This document shows, piece by piece, positions 55,320 through 64,000 of a DNA stretch of 64,000 bases (position 1 is the first letter of the stretch; every line of letters begins with the position of its first letter). The position numbers and the translations under genes are program-made. This DNA comes from Sarcophilus harrisii (lineage: Eukaryota > Chordata > Mammalia > Dasyuromorphia > Dasyuridae). The notes beneath the pieces are model-generated. The model searched no databases. It had not been told where the DNA came from and saw nothing but the letters and a program-made list of their open reading frames with translations. The stretch covers positions 303,853,107 to 303,917,106 of the forward strand of contig NC_045428.1 in the NCBI RefSeq assembly GCF_902635505.1, written 5' to 3'.

Positions 55320-56145
55320 ATTCATTTCTGAAAGGAGACTGTTTCTATGATATGAGAAGATTTATTAACATTCAATACTTGTTCATTTGCATTATCTTTT
55401 GGGTGCTTGATCGTAGTAACAATCGATAGACTTAGTATAATAAAATCTTACTCCATGATAACTTTTGTCTTCCTGAATGCTTGAAGGTTCATTTTCCAGT
55501 GATATTTATATTATTCTTAGCACTTTCCCCCTTTCTACTGAACAGCACCCAGGGAAAGAAAGGCAGACTCAGAGTAGCAATCTCTGAAATTATAAAAATG
55601 ATTACAAAATGGGAAAGACAAGTATTTCTGTAGTGTCTGGGAAGGTAAGGGGATGAGGTCCCATTGGAGAGTGAATTTCCTCATCACTTTATTTGTTAAT
55701 CATGATTGTCTTCCCTTTCTGTCTTTGATTTGTAATAATATTCTTTGGCATATTCAATACTTAATGTAATTAACACATCAAATATACAAAACATAATTAA
55801 TACATTGATAATCTAATTTTAAAATTATAATAATCTCAACCTATGTGAGATAAAGTGTTAAAGGAATGAATTAGGTCTATAAGCCACATCCTCAAATAAG
55901 ACCTATTAGTTTGTAATAACAACCTCCCTGAATATGTTAGAAACACTCACTTCCACCTTGAATATTTAAAGTTTTTGTTGTAAGTAAAGGGTAATCTGTT
56001 TTTAAAACAGTTTTTTTTTTTTTTTTAAACCAATGGCTCAAGAAATTGATGCTTTCACTTTGTGGTTATAGCAATTAGTTCTTGATCCTTACTATTTCTC
56101 TCCAGTAAAATTTATAACTCTGGGGAAAAAGTATAGCTTTTGAGA
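55320..56145. other. AT-rich unassigned DNA
   Basis: No gene or family recognised. Near its left edge, where an L1 tail would show, there is none. Confidence 0.45.
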
Positions 56146-56151
56146 ATTCAA

Positions 56152-56560
56152 TTTTATAAACATTTATTAGGCATCTATTATGTGCTAGGCATATAGTATT
56201 AAGTACAATTATGTTAAGTAATGGGAAGGAAAGAATGAAAGACTGTCCTCCTCTCCTCTTCCTCCTCCCCCCCCCCCCCCCCCCCAAGGAGCTTACAATC
56301 TAATAGGGAGGCAACATGCTAGCCACACATAGAAAGTAAACTACATGCAGAATCCATAGTAAATAATTAACAGAAAGAAGGCACTAGAATTAAAGGTTTG
56401 GGGAAAGCTTCCTGTAGATAATAGGATTTTAATTAGGATTTAAAGAAGCCAGAGAGGTTAGTAGTCAGAGAGAAAGAGGAACATCATTCCAGCCTCGAGG
56501 GAATGCCTAGAGCTGAGAGATGGATTGTCTTGTTCCTGAAACAGCCAGGAGGTTAGTGTC
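56152..56560 (-). mobile_element. L2 3' region, antisense
   Basis: 'tttattaggcatctattatg', 'aaggagcttacaatctaata', 'gaaagcttcctgtagataat' and 'agagctgagagatggattgt' are in antisense L2 order. A C-run at 56267-56285 interrupts it. Confidence 0.75.
56267..56285. repeat. Poly(C) run, 19 bases
   Basis: An uninterrupted C tract inside the L2 copy. Confidence 0.9.
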
Positions 56561-56861
56561 TTTGGATCAAAAAGCTGTGTTGGGGAGAAAAAAAATGACA
56601 TGATAATTCATTACCTACTAATTGAACCTTTCCAAACTTCCAACAGATGCACAATCTCCTAATCCCATCTCCAGGATCATTCCAAAAGACTTTCAAGCTT
56701 GGTAGAATCCACTTCCAAGATTCCAAGGTTACTTGGATCATGATGTGTTATTGTTATAAGGAGTAGTAGAATTTGATGAAATTCTGATGAAATTAACCTT
56801 TATTTTTTTCATCAGATTAAGTAATTTTTCTTACTGGTACTCACTTAAATGTAACTTGCAA

Positions 56862-56900
56862 TATGTGTGTGTATGTATGTATGTATGTATGAATGAATAT
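56862..56900. repeat. (TG)n/(TATG)n microsatellite
   Basis: Four TG units followed by about five TATG units and GAATGAATATAT. Confidence 0.85.
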
Positions 56901-56904
56901 ATAT

Positions 56905-57860
56905 TCTACTTAAAGTGAATTTCTTTTCAAAGTTATATATTTCAATGACTAAGCTTTGCCTTAAAAAGGAGATAAGAAATTGCACTTATCTCCCTTCCTT
57001 AGAGAAGTGGGGGACTATGGGTATCAAACGTTTCATATACTATCAAATTTAGCTGATGTATTGGTAAGTTTTGAAGAACTGCTTTTCCTCCCTTCTATTT
57101 TATCCCTTTGAAGTCTCTCATGTTGAAATTAAGAGAGAGGAGAGGAGAGAAGGGAAAGAAGAGAGCAGAAGAGGAAGAGAGGAAGAAATGAGGAGGAAGG
57201 GAGGGGGAGAGTGAGAGAGAGACTTTGATTCACTGTTAAGTTTAGAAATTTTATCCAAAGATTCCCTTTTTGTCCTTCCCATAATCAAGTCAAAATATTT
57301 TGAAGCTTAATTTTTATTTGAAGACAAAAATCTATTTTTAAAAAGTATATTATAAAAGCATAGAATGAAAATAAACACAATTTAGGGATAAGAGAGTTAA
57401 ATTCATCAGTCAGCATGAGGCAAGATTGGGGGAGGGGAGAGGAGAAAAGTAAAGGGAACATACATTCACCAGGTCTTAAAGGTGCCCAAACAAAAAAACT
57501 TTTCCTGTTTCTAAAGATGGTTTATTTTTGCTTCTTCTCTAAGGGAGGCTGCCTCTCCCTTAACATTACCTAACCAAAAAGAACCAAAAAGAAGAGCTGA
57601 TATTCTTTTTTATTCCCTATTGTTTCTAGATCCTCTCTCATTCCATCCTGTTCATCTCTTTGTTCCTCTTATTTGTAGATCCCCATCCCTTCCAGCCTAG
57701 ATAGCTTTCTTAATAAGTTCAGTTTCTGGTTTAATACTTCTACCCTGATCTTTGCCTTCCTTAAACATCTCCAAGCTCCTCCACCTCAATTCTAAAGACT
57801 TCCGTTTCTAGTCTAGTACCGTATACAGGAATAAGTATAACTTAGGTTATCCTCTTCCTA
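56905..57860. other. Unassigned DNA with a purine-rich tract
   Basis: 57130-57222 is nearly all A and G (GAGAGG, GGAAGA units). The rest shows no family or gene. Confidence 0.5.
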
Positions 57861-57865
57861 ACCAT

Positions 57866-57892
57866 CCCCCCCCCCCCCCCCCCCCCCCCCCC
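57866..57892. repeat. Poly(C) run, 27 bases
   Basis: An uninterrupted run of 27 C residues followed by 'acatacacatacac'. The complementary 27-G run can form G-quadruplexes and the C strand an i-motif. Long pure C runs are rare and hard to sequence. Confidence 0.93.
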
Positions 57893-58004
57893 ACATACAC
57901 ATACACCTCTTCCTTAACAGAATTTGATCCAGGTGCCATAATGCCTAGATAGAGTTCTGATTACTTTCATATACTGTCATTTAGTCATAGGGAAGTATTT
58001 AGAG

Positions 58005-58160
58005 GATCCTAGATCTTGACCTGAAAGAGTCTTCTCATTTTACAGATGAGGAAATGGAAATCCTGGGTGGTTACATTCCCAAAGAAACAGAGAGAATGAT
58101 TGTCAAAAGTGGGATTTGAATTCATGATCTCCTGCTCCAGAACAAGTCTTCTGAATCCTC
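58005..58160 (-). mobile_element. MIR
   Basis: 'ttacagatgaggaaatggaa' and 'gtgggatttgaattcatgat', antisense MIR. Confidence 0.7.
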
Positions 58161-58164
58161 CTTA

Positions 58165-58605
58165 CCATCTAAATTCAAGACCCTATGGAACAATATAAAA
58201 GAAATAGGGGAAATGATCACTTCTCTCAAGTTTACAATTTGGGAGACATAAGGAGAAATGTATAGTAAAGATAATATATAATTAGACAGATTAATATGCT
58301 GTAGCAGGTGGCAATTTCTTCTTAAGAAAATTATCCTCTGAATTACCACCTTATTAATTGGGGCTTATAAGTTCAAAGAACTAATCTTTTAGAAATCATA
58401 TAACACATCATTTTATACATCAACTATGAGAATAAGTCTCCTTATTCCAATGCCAGGCACATGTGACACACAAAAGCAATTACATCTCTTTTTATTAAAT
58501 TTAGATAAACTTGAGAGAGGCAAAGATAAGGAAACAAATATGTCAAATGGATTAAGAGACAGAAAATAGGAATGACATGCAGAAACTTTGGAATCTTTTT
58601 TCTTT
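58165..58605. other. Unassigned DNA
   Basis: No gene or family recognised. Confidence 0.5.
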
Positions 58606-58609
58606 TCTT

Positions 58610-58765
58610 TAAATTTTTCTTTATTTTATTTTATATTATAGAATAAAGCAACATTTCCATAACATAGTATAATAAAAAAGATTGCACATGAAACTGCAAA
58701 TCTATTGTATACAACAAGCTATTCCTTTTAAATAGATAATAGTGAACAGATACATTTCCTTTTTT
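58610..58765 (-). mobile_element. Old L1 3' end
   Basis: 'gattgcacatgaaactgcaa' and 'ctattgtatacaacaagcta' are antisense of an old L1 3' UTR. Confidence 0.65.
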
Positions 58766-58771
58766 GTTTTA

Positions 58772-58780
58772 GAATCTTTT
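58772..58780 (+). repeat. Left target-site duplication of SINE 58781-58931
   Basis: 'gaatctttt' recurs at 58932-58940; the T-run blurs the exact length. Confidence 0.65.
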
Positions 58781-58931
58781 TTTTTTTTTTTTTGCTGAGC
58801 CAATTGGGATTAAGTGACTTGCCCAGGTTCATACAGCTAGGAAGTGTTAAATGTTTGAGATCAGATTTGAACTCAGGTCTTCCTGACTTCAGGGCTGGTA
58901 TTCTATTCACTATGCCACCTAGCTGCCCCTG
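58781..58931 (-). mobile_element. tRNA-derived SINE, well preserved
   Basis: 'ttgggattaagtgacttgcc', 'gaactcaggtcttcctgact' and 'tatgccacctagctgcccct' (antisense). Full length, with the A-tail as a T-run. Confidence 0.92.
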
Positions 58932-58940
58932 GAATCTTTT
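58932..58940 (+). repeat. Right target-site duplication of SINE 58781-58931
   Basis: 'gaatctttt', as at 58772-58780. Confidence 0.65.
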
Positions 58941-59064
58941 TCTTAAAATATTTTTAAAAAATCATAGTAATAAAATAACTACATGTGATTCTTTCCTATA
59001 ATTTTTCTGCAACTATAATATTTCTTCTCCATGTACTAGCCTTGGTTTAAAAAAGCAGATCAAG

Positions 59065-59213
59065 GACAGCTAGATGGTGCAATGGATAGAGTACTGGCCT
59101 TGAAGACAGGAGACCCAGTTCAAATTCAGCCTCAGACACTTAATACTTATTAGCTGTATGATCCTGGGCAAGCCACTTAACCCCAATTGTCTTGCCCCGC
59201 CCCCCCAAATGAA
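59065..59213 (+). mobile_element. tRNA-derived SINE, well preserved
   Basis: 'agctagatggtgcaatggat' and 'gcaagccacttaaccccaat'. Near full length, ending in a C-rich stretch. Confidence 0.9.
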
Positions 59214-59424
59214 GACCAATTAATATTAAAAACTAACCCTACAAAATCAAAATCCCAGTGGATAACTTGGAATTAACAAAGCTCCATAAATTGAGCCACC
59301 TTACCCTCAGGATAATAGAATCAAATTCTTCTTACTCAAAAGTGAACCAAATCAGACTTCCTCACAACAGTTTGGGGAGAATCTTCCTGTGATTCTTACC
59401 TTCATCTTTAAATTCCTTCAGACA

Positions 59425-59590
59425 TAATATGGATCAGTGGATAGAGAATGGCCTTAGAGCCAATTCAGGAGAACCTGAATTCAATTCCTACTTCTAATGT
59501 GTGATCCTGAGCAAGTACATTATTAAACCTCTCAATGTTTTAGGCAACTCACTAAAACTATAAGTTGGAGAGAGAGAGTACTGATCTATG
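59425..59590 (+). mobile_element. SINE, diverged
   Basis: 'atggatcagtggatagagaa' and 'gtgatcctgagcaagtacat'. A worn relative of the previous SINE. Confidence 0.65.
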
Positions 59591-59929
59591 TTGATAGAAG
59601 GAACTTTCTCATTTGGGAGTTCCTAAAATAATCACAGACCTTATCTCTATCTTCAACTTTATCTAGGTATTTTTGGTGGAGGGTAGTTTTGAAAAATACG
59701 CCTGAATATTTACAGATATGACAGTTTATTTCCATCTCTTACAATGAGAACAGGGTCAGAGGCATAATTGCAGTGTTGAGTGTCATTAGAAGATTTATTT
59801 CTCACCTGACTACATTACTTTGGGACTTCTCTAACCTTCTCCACCATGTTTCAGGTAGCTTATTGTTGGGATAACTTCATCAGTTTGTAAGATTTCATCA
59901 GGCTGCCATCATCATCATCATCTTCATCA

Positions 59930-60120
59930 TTATAGCTAGCTAATTTGCAAAGCACTTTACAAATATCTTATTTGATCTTCACAACGACCCTAGGAGAGAT
60001 GTTCTATCATTATCTTCATTTTAAGGGGATGCAGAAAGGTTAAGTCAGTTTGTCCAAGGTCACATAGCTAGGTCTCATTAGCTGAGACTTAATTTGAACT
60101 CAGGACTTTCTGACTTCTTT
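59930..60120 (-). mobile_element. CORE-SINE
   Basis: 'atttgcaaagcactttacaa', 'cacaacgaccctaggagaga' and 'gtccaaggtcacatagctag' in antisense order. A short (ATC)n run at 59908-59930 adjoins it. Confidence 0.8.
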
Positions 60121-60124
60121 TCTA

Positions 60125-60260
60125 AAGCTTTATTTTGCAGAAGTGGAAACAGACTCACAGCGATGAAGTAATTTGCCCAAGATCACATAGATATTACGTG
60201 ATAGTACAGAATTTGAACCTGAATCTTGTGACTCCAACTTCTGTGCTGCAATCTAATCAA
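60125..60260 (-). mobile_element. MIR fragment
   Basis: 'tttgcccaagatcacataga' and 'gtgactccaacttctgtgct', antisense. Confidence 0.7.
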
Positions 60261-60299
60261 AAGTTTTGGAGGGATCCTTCTAAGGGAAAACTGGGGAAA

Positions 60300-60790
60300 T
60301 ATTGTATATTCTAATCATAGAACCTAGAAAGAGACCTTAGGAACCAAGTTAAGGCTTACTTCCTTGTCAATGAGCTGATAGAGTATATAATGATAAGGCA
60401 ACATAGTGTCTAGAAGGGAAGTCATGCCCAATTAATCTAATGGAATTCTTTAAGGGGGTAAATGAGCATATGGACAAGGAAGAACCAGTAGATATGGTTT
60501 GTTGAGACTTTCAACAACCTTGACAGGGTTTGATATCAAAAGCTATTTTAAAAATTGAGTTACCATGGGATTGGGAGGAATGTTTTCTCACAGAGCACAG
60601 GTAGCTTAGAAACAGAGTAGGGATTGAAAAGCCACTTCTCTGGATGAAGAGGGATAAACAGTAGGGTCTTCTAAGGTGGGTGCTGGGAGCAGTTTTGTTT
60701 AACATTTTTTCTAAGTGATCTAGTGATGGTAACATACACTAAAATTTCCAATTACACCAAACCCTATGAAATGTTGAGTTGATAAGAATA
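60300..60790 (+). mobile_element. L3/CR1 reverse-transcriptase relic
   Basis: The plus strand translates to pieces of the CR1-clade reverse transcriptase: VNEHMDKEEPVDMVC followed by the remains of the DF.KAFD block, and near 60690 the sequence around 'gagcagttttgtttaacatt' gives (G)AVLFNI-like residues followed by SDL, as in GxVLGPLLFNIFxNDL. Frames are broken. It fits L3, the old mammalian CR1 relative. Confidence 0.6.
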
Positions 60791-61014
60791 AAGTAGAGGA
60801 AGTTCTCTTCAAGCTACAGCAGATAAGTTCCATTGTGGCTGAGTATAAAATCCAGACTTACTAGATGACAATTTCTGAGGAATGCTACAGTCCAGGATAT
60901 GACACCCGTATAGTACAGGGATGACTAATCTATGGCTCTAGGGATATATACCAGTTTGGGGAGCTTTTTGCATGGTTCTTATATGTATTGTATTAATGTG
61001 TGATTAAAAATCAT

Positions 61015-61263
61015 ATGACTTTACTTTTTTGTCATCTTTGCCAATTTGATGTGTATAAGGTAGAATTTCAGAGTTGCTTTAATGTGTAGTTCTCTTAGTG
61101 GTTAGAATACTTGATAATTGATAGCTTAGATTTCTTCCTTTGAAAATTGCTCATTTATGTCCTTTATCTTTATATCAATTGGTGGATGGCTCTTATGTAT
61201 TTGAATCAATTCCTATATATCTTGGAAATTTATAAAAAAATTTCTTCCAAAGATTTGTTTTTA
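61015..61263 (-). mobile_element. Outer old L1 ORF2, right half of the ORF2 end
   Basis: 'tttgtcatctttgccaattt' and 'tatcaattggtggatggctc' are antisense ORF2. The same element resumes at about 62966 after the nested insertions. Confidence 0.7.
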
Positions 61264-61625
61264 TAATAATGACTTTTTCAATTTCAAAATACATGCAAAA
61301 ATAATTTTCAACCTTCACCCTTATAAAATCTTGTGTTTCAAATTTTTCTTCCTCCCCGCCTCCCCCTTCCCTTAGCTAGCAAGTAATCCAATATAGGTTA
61401 AACACGTTCAATTCTACTAAACATATTTCCACATTTATCATGCTGCACAAGAAAAATCAGATCAAAAGGGAAAAAATGAGAAAGAAAAACACAGACAAGC
61501 AAACAAGAACAACAAAAATGAAATTCTCTATTGTGATCCACATTCAGTCACCATAATCATTTCTCTGGATGCAGATGGCTCTCTCCATCAAAAGTCTATT
61601 GGAATTGGCGTGGTTCATCTCATTG
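61264..61625 (-). mobile_element. L1 3' end (nest level 1a)
   Basis: 'ttttcaaccttcacccttat', 'tagctagcaagtaatccaat', 'atcatgctgcacaagaaaaa' and 'ggtggttcatctcattgttg'-like end. Flanked by 'ccaaagatttgttttt' on the left and 'ttgcaaagattttttt' on the right. Confidence 0.82.
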
Positions 61626-61641
61626 TTGCAAAGATTTTTTT
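61626..61641 (+). repeat. Middle copy of the shared target site
   Basis: 'ttgcaaagattttttt' is identical to 62961-62976 and similar to 61247-61262. Confidence 0.7.
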
Positions 61642-61703
61642 AAAAAATATTTTTATTTTCCCCAGATACATGTAAAACAGTTTTTTTTAACATTTGTTTT
61701 TAA

Positions 61704-61716
61704 AACTTTGAGTTCC
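61704..61716 (+). repeat. Left target-site duplication of L1 61717-62364
   Basis: 'aactttgagttcc' pairs with 'aactttgagtttc' at 62365-62377 (12 of 13). Confidence 0.7.
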
Positions 61717-62364
61717 ATTTGGAACTATGCCCAAAGGGCTATACAACTGGGTATATTCTTTAGTCTAGCAGTGCTACTACTGGATCTGTATCCCAAGAAA
61801 ATAACAAAGGAGGGAAAAGGATCCACATGTGCAAAAATGTTTTAGCAACTTTTTTTTTTTGTGGTGGTAAAAAATTAAAAAGTGAGTATATGCCCATAAA
61901 TTGGGGAATGGTTGAATAAGATATGGTATATGAAAGTAATGGAATATTATTGTTTTATAAAAAATGATGAACAAGCTGATTTCAGAAAGGCCTAGAAAGA
62001 TGTACATGAACTGATGCTGAGTGAAACAAGTAGAACCAGGAATACAGTGTACACAGTAATAAGACTGTGCAATGATCAACTATGAAAGACTTGGTTCTTC
62101 TCATGGTTCAATGATCCAAGGCAATCCCAATAAACTTTGGATAGAAAATAGCATCTACATCCAGAGATAGAACTGTGAAGAATGAATGTAAATCAATACA
62201 TGCTATTTTCACTTTTTTTTCCTTTTTCTTCTACTGTTTATCTCTCATGGTTTTTCCTTTTTTTTCTTAATTTTCTCTTCTGACATTATTCATAAGAAAA
62301 TGTTTATTTAAAAAAAAGTACATGTATAACAAGACAAAAAGAAAACAATAAAAAAGTAAAAAAT
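61717..62364 (+). mobile_element. L1 3' end (nest level 2)
   Basis: Sense ORF2 end ('tgcccaaagggctatacaac', 'tttcagaaaggcctagaaag') and 3' UTR ('agcatctacatccagagata'), ending in a long A-rich tail with GT interruptions up to 62364. Confidence 0.82.
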
Positions 62365-62960
62365 AACTTTGAGTTTCAGATTTTCTTCCTCTCCCCATTA
62401 AAAAAGCATATATGAAGTTTTGTAAAACATTTCCATAAAAATCATATTGTAATAGAAAACAGATTTCCCCCCCTCCCCGCCAAAAAAACCCTCAAGAATA
62501 ATTTTTAAAAGAGTATGCCTCAGTTTGTATTTAGATATAATTAGTTCTTTTTCTGGATATAGATAGCATTTTTCATCATAAAAGTTCTTCAGAATAGTCT
62601 TGAATCATTTTATTGCTGAGAATAGCAAAATCATTCACAACTGATCACTTTATAACACTGCCATAACTTTGCACATAGAACATTTTACTGTACTTGAGTT
62701 TATGGAAGACTTTCCAGGTTTTTCTGAGAGCATCCTACTCATCATTAGATAAACATATAGAACAATAATATTCCATAGTATCACATACCACAGTTTATTC
62801 AGCCATTCTTCAATTAATGGGCATCCTCTCAATTTCCAGTTCTTTGCTCTGAGAAGAAAACTGCTATAAATATTTTTGTACATATAGATAGGTCCTTTTC
62901 CTTTAAAAAATATCTTTTGATATTCATGGCTAGTAGTGGTAATGTTAAGTCAAAGGATAC

Positions 62961-63190
62961 TTGCAAAGATTTTTTTTTTTACCCAACTGTTTTCCTTCTC
63001 AATTTAGTTCAATTAGTTTTGCTTTTAAAAATCTTTTAAAATTTTGTGTAATCAAAATTATCCATTTTATCTTTTATCTCTATCTTTTCTTTAGGCATGA
63101 CTTCTCCTTTATATAGAACTAAAAGAAAATTTCTTTCTTGTCCCTCAAATTTATTTATGAATTTTATATCTAAAGCATTGTTTTTCTTTT
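62961..63190 (-). mobile_element. Outer old L1 ORF2, continued
   Basis: 'gtaatcaaaattatccattt' then 'tatcttttatctctatctt' continues the antisense ORF2 sequence left off at 61263. It begins with the third copy of 'ttgcaaagattttttt'. Confidence 0.7.
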
Positions 63191-63299
63191 CTTTTTTTTT
63201 CCCCAGTGGAATGATGATACACTCCAAAACAACAACAAAAAAAAATTCTACTTCGAGTGACCCAAAATATTATACTATGGATGCTTAAAGATGTTCTAA

Positions 63300-63405
63300 T
63301 CAAAATATTTCAATTTAATTAAATAAACATTTATTGAGTGCCTACAATGTGCAACACTCAGTGCATACAAAGATAAGCAAAAGACAATATCTCCCTTTCA
63401 TGTGT
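63300..63405 (-). mobile_element. L2 3' end, antisense
   Basis: 'aaacatttattgagtgccta' then 'caatgtgcaacactcagtgc'. Confidence 0.65.
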
Positions 63406-63434
63406 GTACCACTTAGTAGCAACAATAATATAGT

Positions 63435-63645
63435 TTGCTAGTGTCTTTCTTCTTTTGGTTATCTCCAGTTTAAATTGTATATATTTGTTTGTACATAATT
63501 GTTTATACATTATCTCCCTCATTAGACTGTCAACTCCTTCAGAGCAGGGACTAACTTTTGCTTTTCTTTGTACTCCTAGAATTTACCACGGTCCCTGGCG
63601 CATGGTAGGCACTTAATGAATGCTTGTTTACTGATTAACTATACA
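63435..63645 (+). mobile_element. L2 3' end
   Basis: 'tctccctcattagactgtca', 'actccttcagagcagggact' and 'gcgcatggtaggcacttaat' are the classic sense L2 terminus. Facing the antisense L2 just before it. Confidence 0.8.
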
Positions 63646-63649
63646 AGCT

Positions 63650-63840
63650 ATAAATTGCCATTAAAAAATGAAAGTCCAAATGATAAAACAGAATTTCATT
63701 AGTGGCTAAATGTTTACTGCTGATGCAAGAATTACTCCCAAATCAGTAACTACTAATTTCCTGTCTGACAAAATAGAATAAAATTTTATGGTATTATTTG
63801 TTGCTCTCTATGTCCATCAACTTCCAATTATTTTCGCAAA
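63650..63840. other. Unassigned AT-rich DNA
   Basis: No feature recognised. Confidence 0.5.
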
Positions 63841-63844
63841 GGAT

Positions 63845-64000
63845 GTGAGCTCTTGCTGCAACAAGGCAATCTTTCTCGGCTCTGGAATTTTCTCCTGCCG
63901 TCCCTGTGTTCTTCCTCCACTCCACCTACTGACCTCTCAAGCTTCTCAGCTAAAGTCCAAACTAAAATGTCTTTTACTGGAAACTTTCTCCATATCCTTT
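63845..64000 (+). mobile_element. L2 fragment, running off the window
   Basis: 'ggctctggaattttctcctg' and 'ttctcagctaaagtccaaac' are L2 3' landmarks. It continues past the right edge. Confidence 0.6.

Larger units (their letters stand above)
61642..62960 (-). mobile_element. L1 3' half (nest level 1b), itself split by an L1
   Basis: The outer parts are 61642-61716 (3' terminus: 'ccagatacatgtaaaacagt', 'aacatttgtttttaaaactt') and 62365-62960 (3' UTR and ORF2 end: 'ccacagtttattcagccatt', 'gcatcctctcaatttccagt'). A plus-strand L1 at 61717-62364 interrupts it. Confidence 0.75.

Noticed and set aside
61642-62364. Twin-priming 5' inversion of a single L1 (3' piece on minus, 5' piece on plus)
   Set aside because: The plus-strand piece has its own A-rich tail and a 12-of-13 target duplication within the minus-strand L1, so a separate nested insertion explains it better.
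63181-63240. Possible retrogene A-tail
   Set aside because: T-run and A-run are separated by unrelated sequence and no coding match lies beside them; it is the end of L1-derived DNA plus low complexity.

Overview
This is a non-coding stretch of mammalian nuclear DNA, almost certainly from a marsupial. The evidence is the repeat repertoire: tRNA-derived SINEs with a 'gtggcacagtggatagagc'-type head, some with an RTE-like tail ('aaatagggtcacaaa...'), CORE-SINE/MIR relatives, marsupial-type L1 3' ends ('ctagatggcaag', 'agatggcaggttgacc'), an ORF1-only HAL1-like LINE, and old L2 and L3/CR1 pieces. I find no convincing host protein-coding exon, tRNA, rRNA, snRNA or CRISPR array. Nearly every open frame lies inside a LINE, a microsatellite or a minisatellite. 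Family names rest on recognition by eye, not on a library search.

Layout. 1-5.3 kb: MIR, L3/CR1, L2 and SINE pieces, a polypyrimidine tract and a TTCC microsatellite. 5.35-11.1 kb: one near full-length plus-strand L1 with a near-perfect target-site duplication. 11.1-14.1 kb: L2, SINE, an L1 3' end with duplication, three MIR pieces in a row, and a SINE. 14.3-20.76 kb: a minus-strand HAL1-like LINE split by three younger minus-strand L1s (each with its duplication) and probably by a solo LTR; its 5' part contains an 18-bp minisatellite. 20.8-32.5 kb: L1 3' ends, a nested L1 pair at 24.3-26.1 kb, a long antisense L2, MIRs and possible LTR fossils. 32.5-36.5 kb: an old LTR retroelement with two recognisable LTRs. 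36.5-49 kb: SINEs, L1 3' ends, L2, L3/CR1 and a large TTCC array.

50.14-50.87 kb is the only GC- and CpG-rich island. It carries a GC box, a four-copy 26-bp tandem repeat and a strong plus-strand splice donor after position 50800, so it is the best candidate for a host promoter and first, probably untranslated, exon. From 51 kb to the end the sequence would then be intron: MIR, SINE, two related hAT-like miniature DNA transposons, L2, a 27-base poly(C) run, an L3/CR1 reverse-transcriptase relic and, at 61.0-63.2 kb, a three-level L1 nest.

The parts do not form a pathway. The interest lies in insertion history (3' transduction, nested targets), the CpG-rich candidate start site and several unusual simple sequences. 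I did not find a new protein-based system.
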